Shown: positions 51,996 through 60,561 of the stretch, one piece after another
How the letters are laid out: each line of letters begins with the position of its first letter
Position numbering within the stretch: position 1 is the stretch's first letter
From: Ruminococcus albus AD2013
GTDB taxonomy: Bacteria > Bacillota > Clostridia > Oscillospirales > Ruminococcaceae
Direction of reading: 5' to 3'
Assembly: GCF_000526775.1 (NCBI RefSeq)
Contig: NZ_JAGS01000005.1
Location: 248,001-312,000 of the forward strand
Length of the DNA: 64,000 nt
Program-made: the position numbers and the translations under genes
Notes under the pieces: generated by a model
The model's input: the letters and a program-made list of their open reading frames with translations, nothing else
What the model was told of the DNA's origin: nothing
Databases searched by the model: none

Positions 51996-53102
51996 TATAC
52001 GCATACCTTCGTTTCTTATATTTATTGCAGCATTTACATCTCTGTCATGGTGAGTTCCGCATTCGGGACAGTCCCATGCTCTTATAGCAAGGTTCTTTGT
52101 TTCCTTATTGATGTAACCACAGCACGAACAAGTCTGACTGCTCGCAAAGAATTTATCTATCTTTACAAGTCTTTTGCCTTGTTCTTCTAGTTTGTTCTTC
52201 AGGAATGTTACAAACATTCCCCAGCCGTTATCTGAAACCGACTTGCCGAATTTAAGTGCCTGAGACATTGCTTGCATGTTAAGATCTTCTATACATACAC
52301 AATCATAGGCATTGGCTATCTGTCTTGACTGTTTATGTAGAAAGTCCTTTCGTTGATTTGCAACTTTCTCATGCATTTTAGCAACCTTGATACGTTGTTT
52401 ATTACGATTCTTAGAGCCTTTCTGCATAAGAGAAAGTTTTCTTTGTTCTCTTTTTAGCTTTTTTTCAGCTCTTCTGTAGTATCCGGGGTAAGCCGGTTCA
52501 TTGCCGTTGCTGTCCTTATACAGCTCGTGCATCGAAAAGTCAAGCCCTAAGAAGTCATGCAGTTCCTGTTCCTGTACTTGGTTTTCGTACTCATACAGAA
52601 TACTTGCATAGTATTTTCCGCTTGGAGTCTGACTTACTGTCACAGACTTGAGAACATATTCATCAGGAATGTTCCTGTGCTGTTTTACTTTGACTTGTCC
52701 GACTTTAGGTAATTTCAAGTATCCATTGGATATGGCTATGTTACCATTGATACAAACAGTAGAATAGCTGTTCTTTTTACATCTTTTTGATTTGAACCTG
52801 GGAAATCCTGTTTTAGGCTGTTTATAGAAGTTCTGAAACGCTGTATCCAGGTGTCGAAGCGACTGCTGCAATGATACGCTGTCCACTTCCCGTAAGAATG
52901 AGTATTTCTCCATTTTCTTAAGTTCAGCCATTTCTTTGGCACAAGCATTGCAACTTAAAGTTGTCTCATATTCTTTATACTGCTTGATTCTTTTGTATAA
53001 CCAATAGTTATATACCAATCTCACACAGCCGAAGGTTTTGGCAAACAAAACCTTTTGCTCGTTATTTGGGTATATTCTGAATTTAAATGCTCTGTTTGCC
53101 AT
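51984..53102 (-). CDS. tnpB: TnpB RNA-guided nuclease, intact
   Basis: Three hundred and seventy-two residues, a normal TnpB length. The N-terminal helix-turn-helix-like part (KAFKFRIYPNNEQ family start) is followed by the RuvC-like nuclease: Asp in GLDFS near 189, Glu in IEDLNM near 270, zinc finger CSCCG/CPEC near 322-345 and Asp in DRDVNAA near 352. TnpB cuts DNA next to a short motif using a guide from the element's right end, which keeps copies in place. ATG 53102 has AAAGGAG eight bases upstream. It may use guides from this copy, copy A or the solo end at 13562. Confidence 0.92.
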   Translation of the reverse strand: MANRAFKFRIYPNNEQKVLFAKTFGCVRLVYNYWLYKRIKQYKEYETTLSCNACAKEMAELKKMEKYSFLREVDSVSLQQSLRHLDTAFQNFYKQPKTGFPRFKSKRCKKNSYSTVCINGNIAISNGYLKLPKVGQVKVKQHRNIPDEYVLKSVTVSQTPSGKYYASILYEYENQVQEQELHDFLGLDFSMHELYKDSNGNEPAYPGYYRRAEKKLKREQRKLSLMQKGSKNRNKQRIKVAKMHEKVANQRKDFLHKQSRQIANAYDCVCIEDLNMQAMSQALKFGKSVSDNGWGMFVTFLKNKLEEQGKRLVKIDKFFASSQTCSCCGYINKETKNLAIRAWDCPECGTHHDRDVNAAINIRNEGMRIALA

Positions 53103-53462
53103 AGTGTTCACTCCTTTTATGGCTTTATGTTCTGATTTTTAATTCTTATAGTGTTGTATTAGTAGTATTATTTGATCTGTCTGACCTCCAAGTTATCAAT
53201 TATTAACTACAAAACTATTATACAAGAAAATTAGTAATAATATAAACAGGGCTTCATTCCACAGCTGAAATAACGTGTGTTCTCGACCTGTTAAAAAAAC
53301 TTTCCTCTTGTAAAGCAAGAATACGCTTTATTATCCAAATCCACTGTTTTTTAGCCACTCCATTTTATTCGACTGAATATTTTATGCTATGAGCATAGTG
53401 AAAAGTCCAGTGAGTAAGAAACACAATTCATCTCCCACCTAAGAGGTGGGAGTATTCTTGCT

Positions 53463-53749
53463 GAAAGAGGATAAAAGTATTTATTTTAATTACGCTAAGT
53501 GCTTGATTTTTGCTTTTTCACATTATAACATATTAACTGTCCGTTTGTACGGATTTCACTGTAAACATTTGTTCTTTTTGTTGAGCGACAAAACAAAATT
53601 ATTTTTGTAGTGGAAATTGCACTATACGAAATTTTTAAAATTTGAAAAAATCTGCTATAATATAAATAAGAATCAAAAATACATTGACATATTGGAGTTA
53701 ACGTGTTAAAATAAATAATAATAGAAATACTAATGAGGAGAATACAAAA
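53463..53749. promoter_or_regulatory. Intergenic region with an extended -10 promoter
   Basis: TATAAT (53656-53661) follows AAAAAATCTGC, as at 2191 and elsewhere, and serves the lipoprotein gene at 53750. The rest holds A/T-rich DNA with a short hairpin GTCCGTTTGTACGGAT near 53540; nothing else seen. Confidence 0.55.
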
Positions 53750-54649
53750 ATGAAAAAAATAATTTCTGTAGCTGTAGTTTCAGTTATGATCGTATCAGTT
53801 TTTGCATCTTGCGGTAACAATAATGTGATCGATGCAGAAGATACGAATGAAGTAATTGTAACTGTTTCAAATAAAGAAGAAAGCATTCCTGAAGAGGAGA
53901 AAGAAAATAATACGACCTCTGAAATAAAGGAAGATAAGCCTGTAACAACCGTTCCTGTAGAGATACCGGATAAGTATACAAAAAACAATGAGAATGGTGT
54001 AAAAGTAATCGGAACAACTAAATCTGAAACGACTAAAGTTACGACATCATACCGTCCGTTTGAAACAAATCAGGTATTTCCTAAAAATGGCGATCCGAAA
54101 TCTGTTAACCACTACGATTTTTACGAGGGACCATTTACATGGGAAGGTGTAAGCATAAAATTTGATGTCCCGGAAAATTATAATATGACTCTTAATTTTA
54201 ATGAAGTACCGATGCTGTTCAGTCCTGATAAATTAAAGGATCAGGCTGTTATTGCCGATTGTTCCATCTCTTTTCTTCCTTATGAGATGCAGTCAAACGG
54301 ATATGATAACCTGGATTATTTTACTGAAGAATTTGCTCGATCAAAATCAGAAAGAAGTTCGAACATTTTTTATTCGAATCAGCTTCGTTTGGGAACCAAA
54401 AACAATAACGAAGGCGTTAATACAGAGAATGCTAAATATGAAAAGACGGATGATTATGTAATTTACACATATGATTATTATTGTAACATTGAAGACGTAG
54501 ATACGATCATCACATTATTCCAGATGGCGAACGGAACAGAAATGATAGCACATGTAAAAAAGGGTTCTGAGTACGAAAGTCATTATCTCGATGATATGAA
54601 AGCTATAGCTAAGTCGTTCTCATATTCAGATATACCTTATGTACCATAA
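53750..54649 (+). CDS. Lipoprotein with one PsbP-like domain
   Basis: Two hundred and ninety-nine residues: signal with lipobox FASC (Cys near 21), a Thr/Glu/Lys linker of about 100 residues (STEKPVTTVPV type), then a domain from about 130 (WEGVSIKFDVPENYNMTLNF) ending IAKSFSYSD. The domain resembles the units of the protein at 44208. It would be fixed to the outer face of the membrane. AGGAG lies nine bases before ATG 53750. Function unknown. Confidence 0.7.
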   Translation: MKKIISVAVVSVMIVSVFASCGNNNVIDAEDTNEVIVTVSNKEESIPEEEKENNTTSEIKEDKPVTTVPVEIPDKYTKNNENGVKVIGTTKSETTKVTTSYRPFETNQVFPKNGDPKSVNHYDFYEGPFTWEGVSIKFDVPENYNMTLNFNEVPMLFSPDKLKDQAVIADCSISFLPYEMQSNGYDNLDYFTEEFARSKSERSSNIFYSNQLRLGTKNNNEGVNTENAKYEKTDDYVIYTYDYYCNIEDVDTIITLFQMANGTEMIAHVKKGSEYESHYLDDMKAIAKSFSYSDIPYVP

Positions 54650-54747
54650 TGGTAAAGTTTAAGCATAATAATGCGCTATACTGTTAATTAAATTATCATC
54701 TTCATCAGTTTGAAAGCTATTATGTTTGTGAAGACCAAGTGGATAGT

Positions 54748-54779
54748 AAAAAGAGTCTCCTAGTTTGAGGCTCTTTTTT
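54748..54779 (+). terminator. Rho-independent terminator
   Basis: AAAAGAGTCTC pairs with GAGGCTCTTTT (one mismatch), followed by Ts. It ends the lipoprotein gene. Confidence 0.75.
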
Positions 54780-54873
54780 AATGGCATTCTCTAAAATGCA
54801 CGGTTACTCCGATGAAAATATCCGAAAATCAATCAAGAATGTATTTCGTCACAAATTTGTCTTCCGAAAGAGT

Positions 54874-54915
54874 AAAAAAAACCAGGGATAACTGCTTAAA
54901 TCGCAGCGATCCCTG
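54874..54915 (-). terminator. Terminator of the RhuM-Fic gene
   Basis: On the minus strand CAGGGAT (54909-54915) pairs with ATCCCTG (54883-54889) and T8 follows at 54874-54881. Confidence 0.65.
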
Positions 54916-54946
54916 TTACATTATTCCAATAACCTGCAAAAAGTGT

Positions 54947-55897
54947 TTATTTCATCATACAATTCATGATAACGCTTATCATCATTTCCTTTTCAGCAGG
55001 CTGTGATTCTGCTATCATGATGGTCAGTGCCGCTAAGGTCTGGTCAGCAATGGTCTTTTCAGTCTTGGCTTCATCAAGGAAAAGTGCTCCGTTCTTCTCA
55101 AGAAAGTATAGGAAAATGGTAGCTGCAATACGCTTATTTCCGTCTGAAAAAGAATGGTTCTTTGTGATGAAGTATAGTAGATTTGCAGCTTTTTCTTCAA
55201 GTGACGGATATATTTCCACACCACCGAACTCCTGATAGATATTTGCGATGCTGCCCTTAAATGAATCGTCCTTTTCATTACCGAAAAGCGCACTTTTGGA
55301 GGCAAACTTCATCTCGTTTATAACCTTGCGGCACTCGTCATAACTCAGTATATATACCGCTTTGTTCCCCTTGGGCTTATCAAGGGTTTGATGATCGTAA
55401 GCGTCCAGCAAATCGAGAGCTGTGTTGAATTTCTCGATTACCGAAAGCACCTGCTTAGCATCGAGCTGATTTTCCGCCCGTTTCATAATGCGTATTACCT
55501 CGCCTATCTGTTCTGTACGCTTATTATTCACGGCATAGCCCTTGATTATGTAATCTTTCAGCACTTCGTTCGCCCATTTGCGGAACTCAACTCCCCGCTG
55601 TGACTTTACACGGTAGCCAACAGAAATTATAACATCGAGATTGTAGTATTCAATATCTCTTGTAACCTCACGTTCACCCTCGGTTTGAACTGTCGCAAAT
55701 TTTGCGACAGTTGCCGGATCTCCGTAAAGTTCCTCTTTCAAGGCATTATTGATATGCTTGCCAATGGTTTTGATATCACGTCCAAAAAGCTCCGACATCT
55801 GAGTTCTGTTCAACCAAACAGTATCATCGTCCATATTGACATTCAGCTTTACTGCGTGGTCAGCAGTTTCATATAGAATAATTTCATTTTTATCCAT
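54947..55897 (-). CDS. RhuM-Fic/DOC fusion protein
   Basis: Three hundred and sixteen residues. The N-terminal RhuM part has VWLNRTQMSELFGRD, NIxKHINNAL-like text and YYNLDVIISVGYRVKSQRGV; the C-terminal part has the Fic/Doc motif HSFSDGNKR near 247-255. Fic/Doc proteins add AMP or phosphate to targets; RhuM proteins are widespread in bacteria and on mobile elements and their role is not settled. AAGGTGAT precedes ATG 55897. Its base composition differs from the tad genes upstream, and the gene is alone, with no antitoxin of the Phd type visible. Confidence 0.85.
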   Translation of the reverse strand: MDKNEIILYETADHAVKLNVNMDDDTVWLNRTQMSELFGRDIKTIGKHINNALKEELYGDPATVAKFATVQTEGEREVTRDIEYYNLDVIISVGYRVKSQRGVEFRKWANEVLKDYIIKGYAVNNKRTEQIGEVIRIMKRAENQLDAKQVLSVIEKFNTALDLLDAYDHQTLDKPKGNKAVYILSYDECRKVINEMKFASKSALFGNEKDDSFKGSIANIYQEFGGVEIYPSLEEKAANLLYFITKNHSFSDGNKRIAATIFLYFLEKNGALFLDEAKTEKTIADQTLAALTIMIAESQPAEKEMMISVIMNCMMK

Positions 55898-56010
55898 GAA
55901 GATCACCTTCCTGTTACTTAAAATATCACCTTTTCATGTTAAAAGCAAACTGAAAGCGATTACCTTGATCGTCTTTCAGTTTCATATCATCGAGGTACAT
56001 TAGTGAAAAT

Positions 56011-57804
56011 TTAACCAAGTCTTTCAGTGTCAAAATCTTTTCTCAGACCGTTATCCGGGTCTTCAAAATCGAAAATAGTCTTTCCTACTTCCGCATCGGA
56101 AATATAAAAATTCCAGACACAGGAGTATGGACTAAGATAATACGCCTGATTTGAATTTGCGTCAGAAGGAAACATTCCACAATCAGGATTAACATCACCA
56201 TGAGCTCTGAGCTCACCTTCTGTATAGTCTTCCTGGTAGTCTATATTCCTTCTTATTCCATCCACTGTTTCAACTCCGGGATTCTTATTAGTTGATGTAC
56301 TCACTATCTTGTCGCTGTCGATCTCTCCATCATAGTTATTTCTCTGTACATTTCCTGCCATAAAGCCGTCATGATCAAAAAATACAATAGCACCCATATC
56401 AGATAAAACAGAGTATTCGCAGAAATTAACAGCCACTTTATTACAAATAGTAGGCTTGTAGTTCCTGTAACAGGTTATTCTGTAATGACCTTCTGATGTG
56501 GGTCTGAAAGAAAATGACTGTCCGTTTGCTCCCACAACATCACCGTTTGCACCTATTGTTCCCGCATAAGGCTGAAATGTATATTTACCGTCTCCTTCAT
56601 CATCCGCCTTCTCTATTGTCCATGTATACATATTATAGAGCTTATCGTATGAGGAAGTACCTATCCATAAAGTCGTTATTTTTCTGTCCAGAACTCTTGT
56701 GACATCTACAGTTTCTGCTCCGGCAGTCTCAAAAACATCCATCAAATTTTCGATCCACGCTATTCGATCAGATAATCTTAACCAGTCAAATGGGATAAGA
56801 GTCATGACTGAATTATCGAAATCCTTTTCATTACTAACATTAAGCATCATCATGCCGTTTGTATTAATTCCAATCGGCCATGTAGCACTGTCATCAAGAT
56901 TCCAGCCAAGGACTTCATAGTCGTAAGCATGAGCATTGCACCAATTAATAAATCTCTGTTGTATCTCCTCTCCTGAAAGCTCTTCGGGGGCTCCAGTAAG
57001 AAGCATTGAATCAACAGGAGTAAAATAACGAATTCTTCCATCCGCATCCAGTTCTGCTATCGTCCTGAGCCAGTTCAGCACAGCTTCTACTTTTTCAGGC
57101 GCAACATCTGATTCAGTAAGACCTTTTTCTATCAGTTCTTCTATCTTTCTTCTCTGTTCATCGTTGGCATCGAGATACATTTCTGCTAAAGAATTGTAGG
57201 CTTTTTCACCGATCATGAAACGCGCTTTTGAGCCTGTCCATTCTTGTTGTGAATGATTAAATCCGTTTGACTGATTAGCCATGAAATCCTGGTTATTTAT
57301 ATTCATTGCCTGTCCGTTAAGATAATAGGCATCATAATCGGGCATTCCGGTGCATATTTCAGTACCGTAATCACCAAACGTGTTCCACATTTCGTTCATA
57401 GAATTCCTTACTTCATTTATAGGCACTCTGTAATTAGAAAACTCCGGGAAATAGCCGAAATTGCCCAAACCATTCAGAAAATCTTCATTTGCGTAATCGG
57501 GAGTGCGAGGATGACAAACAAAATCATCGTCTATCCCGTATCCGAGATTTTTCCAGTCTATATACTTTTTTGTGCCGCTGAAGTAGTTCACTATTCCATC
57601 GTTATTGGAACAGATAATAGTCGGATTACCGCTATTGTCTACAGCTTCCATGTGATAATCCTGTCCGCCATGAGCTCCAGATCCCGCCCACGTAAAGGTA
57701 AGACTCGCTCCTTTTTGGTAAGTCTTGGGCGCGGCGGAAATTGATGCGGAACACTGAAACATGATTATCAGTGCAAGTACCGAAGCCGAGAACTTCTTTA
57801 TCAT
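56011..57804 (-). CDS. Large secreted protein at the end of the tad operon
   Basis: Five hundred and ninety-seven residues with a signal peptide (IKKFSASVLALIIMFQCSAS). The mature protein is rich in aromatic and Asp/Asn residues, with no membrane segment and no family recognised (WAGSGAHGGQDYHMEAVDNS at the start). ATG 57804 starts inside the end of the TadG-like gene, overlapping it by about 17 to 20 bases in a different reading frame, so it is translated with the operon. It may be an external part of the pilus or an exported partner, which is an inference from place only. Confidence 0.7.
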   Translation of the reverse strand: MIKKFSASVLALIIMFQCSASISAAPKTYQKGASLTFTWAGSGAHGGQDYHMEAVDNSGNPTIICSNNDGIVNYFSGTKKYIDWKNLGYGIDDDFVCHPRTPDYANEDFLNGLGNFGYFPEFSNYRVPINEVRNSMNEMWNTFGDYGTEICTGMPDYDAYYLNGQAMNINNQDFMANQSNGFNHSQQEWTGSKARFMIGEKAYNSLAEMYLDANDEQRRKIEELIEKGLTESDVAPEKVEAVLNWLRTIAELDADGRIRYFTPVDSMLLTGAPEELSGEEIQQRFINWCNAHAYDYEVLGWNLDDSATWPIGINTNGMMMLNVSNEKDFDNSVMTLIPFDWLRLSDRIAWIENLMDVFETAGAETVDVTRVLDRKITTLWIGTSSYDKLYNMYTWTIEKADDEGDGKYTFQPYAGTIGANGDVVGANGQSFSFRPTSEGHYRITCYRNYKPTICNKVAVNFCEYSVLSDMGAIVFFDHDGFMAGNVQRNNYDGEIDSDKIVSTSTNKNPGVETVDGIRRNIDYQEDYTEGELRAHGDVNPDCGMFPSDANSNQAYYLSPYSCVWNFYISDAEVGKTIFDFEDPDNGLRKDFDTERLG

Positions 57805-57820
57805 CTTAATTTTCAACTCC

Positions 57821-59188
57821 TTACTGTAACGGTTTGTATGTGATAGCAAGATAATTTCCGTTAGGTACTCTGTATCCAGCATTTACGTTCTTTTTTAAGA
57901 CATTCGTTGCAGCAGCTTCTTCTTCGGTAGCATTTGAAGCTGCTGAAATATAAACGCCTCTGCTTCCATCAGATACTTCATAATCCACATCATCATCAAC
58001 GGTGCTTGCCTCGGGAAGAACGACCCAGTTTTGACCGTTTGTGAATACCATTATTGTTGGATATCCCGCATTAGCCTGAATCTGAATCCTTCTACATGTA
58101 TCCGCATCAGAACCGTCTCTTGCTGTTAATCGCCAGTTATTGTACTTGTCACAGCCTATATATTCTTCGTCTGTAGGGAAAACAGTACTGTGAATATGGA
58201 AGAAGTAGTTTTTTACAAACGTGTAGTAACCTTCCGGCTGATCGTAAACTTTACTCATATCAGCAGAAGTAGCTCCATTTGAAAGGATAACTCCGTCATA
58301 ATTCTGTTCATTTCCCTCAGATACAGCCTGCCAGGGCTCTCCTGTGAATTTATTGTAGTAGCACGGTATCTCACATCCGAGTGCGCATGTTACATCCCAC
58401 ATAAAAATCGCTTCTCTGGTATACGGCGGATCACCCGATATATTCTGGCTTGCCTTATATCTGTTAGAAAGTTCTACTTCAAACTGAGTAACGTCTCTGA
58501 GATAATCCGACGTCGGCAAAGGAAATGTTGGATTTTCGCAATAAGTATCTTTGTTTTCATCGCCGTTCATGTACGTAGGTCTTGCTCTTATATATGCGTC
58601 AAGCGGAAACTTTTGCTGCATAAGGGCATCATTGGATGTAAGCATCCTGGTGACATTCGTTGCATGGGTATATATGTAATCCCACGAAGTATCCTCACTG
58701 TCAGTTTTATGATAATCAGCATTTAAAAACGGAGTCTCCCCTTCCGCTGTAAGATAAAGTATCTTATCATTGCTCTTTACACCAAGAGTTTCAAGATATT
58801 TATCAGTTTCATTCAAAGGGTCGATCTCTTTGCCTAGAGCCCATTCTTCATTAAATTTTACAGATTTTATTTTTGTAAATGGATCTGTAAGTCCCGGAGT
58901 TACGATAGGAGTCATTATTCCGTGTTCTCCGGATATATAGTCGGCGGTAATGTACTTGTGTGTTATTTGACTTCTTACTTTTGACATCCTGTATAAATTA
59001 GGGACTCCGCTGCCATCATTGGCAGCTACAGCCATAGCATCTGCAATAGCATCTGTTTTTGTCTGAGTCTCTATTACCGCATTGAAGCGGTTGAAGTGTT
59101 CTATAAGGATCATACTGAAAACAAACGTCCCAAGCATGAGAATTATCCCTATCATGGAAGCTCCATTTCCTTTTTTATAAAAATTCAT
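57821..59188 (-). CDS. TadG/TadE-like pilus assembly protein
   Basis: Four hundred and fifty-five residues. Starts NFYKKGNGASMIGIILMLGT: a short basic N-terminus, G-N-G then one membrane helix, as in pseudopilins of the TadE/TadG group. A long external domain with Asp/Tyr-rich sequence follows. AGGAGG precedes ATG 59188. It follows tadE by 13 bases. Such proteins are minor pilins or assembly factors of Tad pili. Confidence 0.75.
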   Translation of the reverse strand: MNFYKKGNGASMIGIILMLGTFVFSMILIEHFNRFNAVIETQTKTDAIADAMAVAANDGSGVPNLYRMSKVRSQITHKYITADYISGEHGIMTPIVTPGLTDPFTKIKSVKFNEEWALGKEIDPLNETDKYLETLGVKSNDKILYLTAEGETPFLNADYHKTDSEDTSWDYIYTHATNVTRMLTSNDALMQQKFPLDAYIRARPTYMNGDENKDTYCENPTFPLPTSDYLRDVTQFEVELSNRYKASQNISGDPPYTREAIFMWDVTCALGCEIPCYYNKFTGEPWQAVSEGNEQNYDGVILSNGATSADMSKVYDQPEGYYTFVKNYFFHIHSTVFPTDEEYIGCDKYNNWRLTARDGSDADTCRRIQIQANAGYPTIMVFTNGQNWVVLPEASTVDDDVDYEVSDGSRGVYISAASNATEEEAAATNVLKKNVNAGYRVPNGNYLAITYKPLQ

Positions 59189-59201
59189 AATTGACCTCCG
59201 A

Positions 59202-59708
59202 TCAGGATAGATTAGTCCATTCACTCGTGTATGGGTCGTTTGGAACGGGACGCTCGATCATCATGACCATTAGCATCTTCCTTGAACCGTTCATATCGAG
59301 CTCGTCGTCCGAAAAAGGTATCGCACCTCTAATAAGAGAATCTGTCTTGTAAGTTAGCTGAACCACGATATACTCGCCTTTTTGCCATGATATTGTATCG
59401 GCATTACTCGCTGTAATAGGTTTGCCGTTAAACAGAATATCTACAGTTACATCACTGAATCCTGAAAGATTTGAAGACTCATCCACGACAGCCTGAGCAT
59501 TATCGAGTGCATCAGTTGCATTTTCAGATACAACAGCAGCTCTTCCTGCAGCATAGGTGAGATAAGTGATCTGTTCTTTGGTAATAGACAACTGGGCAAT
59601 TGATACCATCAGCATTAACAGCCAAATTATAAGCGGCATAATAATAACGAATCCTAAAAGTTCTCCGTTGCCTGAACGAAAAAACTTTTTGATTTTTTTT
59701 ATAGTCAT
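59202..59708 (-). CDS. tadE: TadE-like minor pilin
   Basis: One hundred and sixty-eight residues. RSGNGELLGFVIIMPLIIWL followed by a hydrophobic segment is the TadE leader: G followed by E, then a membrane helix; the external part is about 120 residues. It overlaps the prepilin peptidase gene by four bases. It should be processed by that peptidase and act at the base of the pilus. Confidence 0.78.
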   Translation of the reverse strand: MTIKKIKKFFRSGNGELLGFVIIMPLIIWLLMLMVSIAQLSITKEQITYLTYAAGRAAVVSENATDALDNAQAVVDESSNLSGFSDVTVDILFNGKPITASNADTISWQKGEYIVVQLTYKTDSLIRGAIPFSDDELDMNGSRKMLMVMMIERPVPNDPYTSEWTNLS

Positions 59709-60217
59709 ACAATTCCTCCGAATAGTTCGAAATGAAATGGTCCGGATGGATCAAAAAATACCGAGTATGACAATGCTCCAAGCAGAATAAACGGAGCAAA
59801 TTTATACTTAGTAGATTTTTTATAAAGTGGTTCTTTTTTCAGTCTGAATCTATTCAGCATTTTTCTCATATAAAATCCCGTTTCAGTCGGATTAGCTAAA
59901 AAGCCGAAGATCATCAGATAGATTGATGAAAGAACAAGCGTAAATAAACTCATTTTCCAACTACCGATAAAGGTCAATGCCATTAACAACTTTATATCAC
60001 CTAATCCCATCCATCCGGTCATTCCATACAGGAAAAGAAGCAGAACAAATAGAATTGATGTTCCTGTACTTATCAGAGGGTAGAATATAAGGGAGAAAAT
60101 AAGGCTTAGTATAATAACAGGAAAAATAAATTTATTGGGTATTTTTGTAGTTTTGTAATCGAATATAGCCGCCGCCAAACATATGACGGCAGCTATTACA
60201 GTTCTCAGAATGTACAT
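59705..60217 (-). CDS. tadV: Prepilin peptidase of the tad locus (TadV/CpaA)
   Basis: One hundred and seventy residues with five or six hydrophobic segments. Aspartates in IFDYKTTKIPN near 18-28 and in GLGDIKLLMA near 71-80 match the A24 catalytic pair. It lies directly after the Flp pilin gene (one base between) and before tadE, the normal order, and should cut the leaders of Flp and TadE at the membrane. A second enzyme of the same family is at 48051. Confidence 0.85.
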   Translation of the reverse strand: MYILRTVIAAVICLAAAIFDYKTTKIPNKFIFPVIILSLIFSLIFYPLISTGTSILFVLLLFLYGMTGWMGLGDIKLLMALTFIGSWKMSLFTLVLSSIYLMIFGFLANPTETGFYMRKMLNRFRLKKEPLYKKSTKYKFAPFILLGALSYSVFFDPSGPFHFELFGGIV

Positions 60218-60218
60218 A

Positions 60219-60479
60219 TCAGTTCAGGTTTTTCAAAGCTTCGTTCACTTCTTTATCCTTGTCGCCAACAGCAGTATCCCAGTCTACAGCAGTAGAATCA
60301 GTACCTGCTTTATCGATTTCTTCGGCAGATTCCAAAGTTTTGTGCTTAACGATCAAAAATACTACGATTATTACGGCAATAAGTATTGCAGATAATCCTA
60401 TAATGACCGCGTATTCGAGGAATTCAGCACCTTCCTCTCCTTCTTCTTCGTTAAAAAATCTTTTTGCGTAATCTTTCAT
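60219..60479 (-). CDS. flp: Flp-type pilin
   Basis: Eighty-six residues. The N-terminal leader (KDYAKRFFNEEEGEEG) is followed by AEFLEYAVIIGLSAILIAVI, the Flp helix with the conserved Glu and Tyr at +5/+6; the mature pilin has about 70 residues with an acidic C-terminus. Type IVb pilins form the fibre of Tad pili. AAAGGAG precedes ATG 60479 and the extended -10 box at 60528 gives a promoter between it and tadC, so pilin can be made in excess. Confidence 0.85.
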   Translation of the reverse strand: MKDYAKRFFNEEEGEEGAEFLEYAVIIGLSAILIAVIIVVFLIVKHKTLESAEEIDKAGTDSTAVDWDTAVGDKDKEVNEALKNLN

Positions 60480-60527
60480 TATAATCTCTCCTTTTGAAAA
60501 TTATATGTTATAAAGGTTTCCCTATTT

Positions 60528-60533
60528 ATTATA
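60528..60533 (-). promoter_or_regulatory. Extended -10 promoter for the flp gene
   Basis: On the minus strand AAAATTTTCTGC precedes TATAAT. It separates flp and the following genes from the tadC transcript upstream. Confidence 0.6.
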
Positions 60534-60561
60534 GCAGAAAATTTTGAAAATAAAAAATTTT

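Larger units (their letters stand above)
51850..53462 (-). mobile_element. IS605-family TnpB element, copy B (intact)
   Basis: About 1610 bases with the same left end (AGCAAGAATACTCCCACCTC with hairpin) and right end (terminal hairpin, GGATGTCAC) as copy A, on the opposite strand. It carries one gene, tnpB, with about 360 bases of leader and a promoter (TATAAT near 53216 in TTTTCTTG-TATAAT context). No tnpA. Preceded by TTTATCCTCTTT like copy A. Confidence 0.88.
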
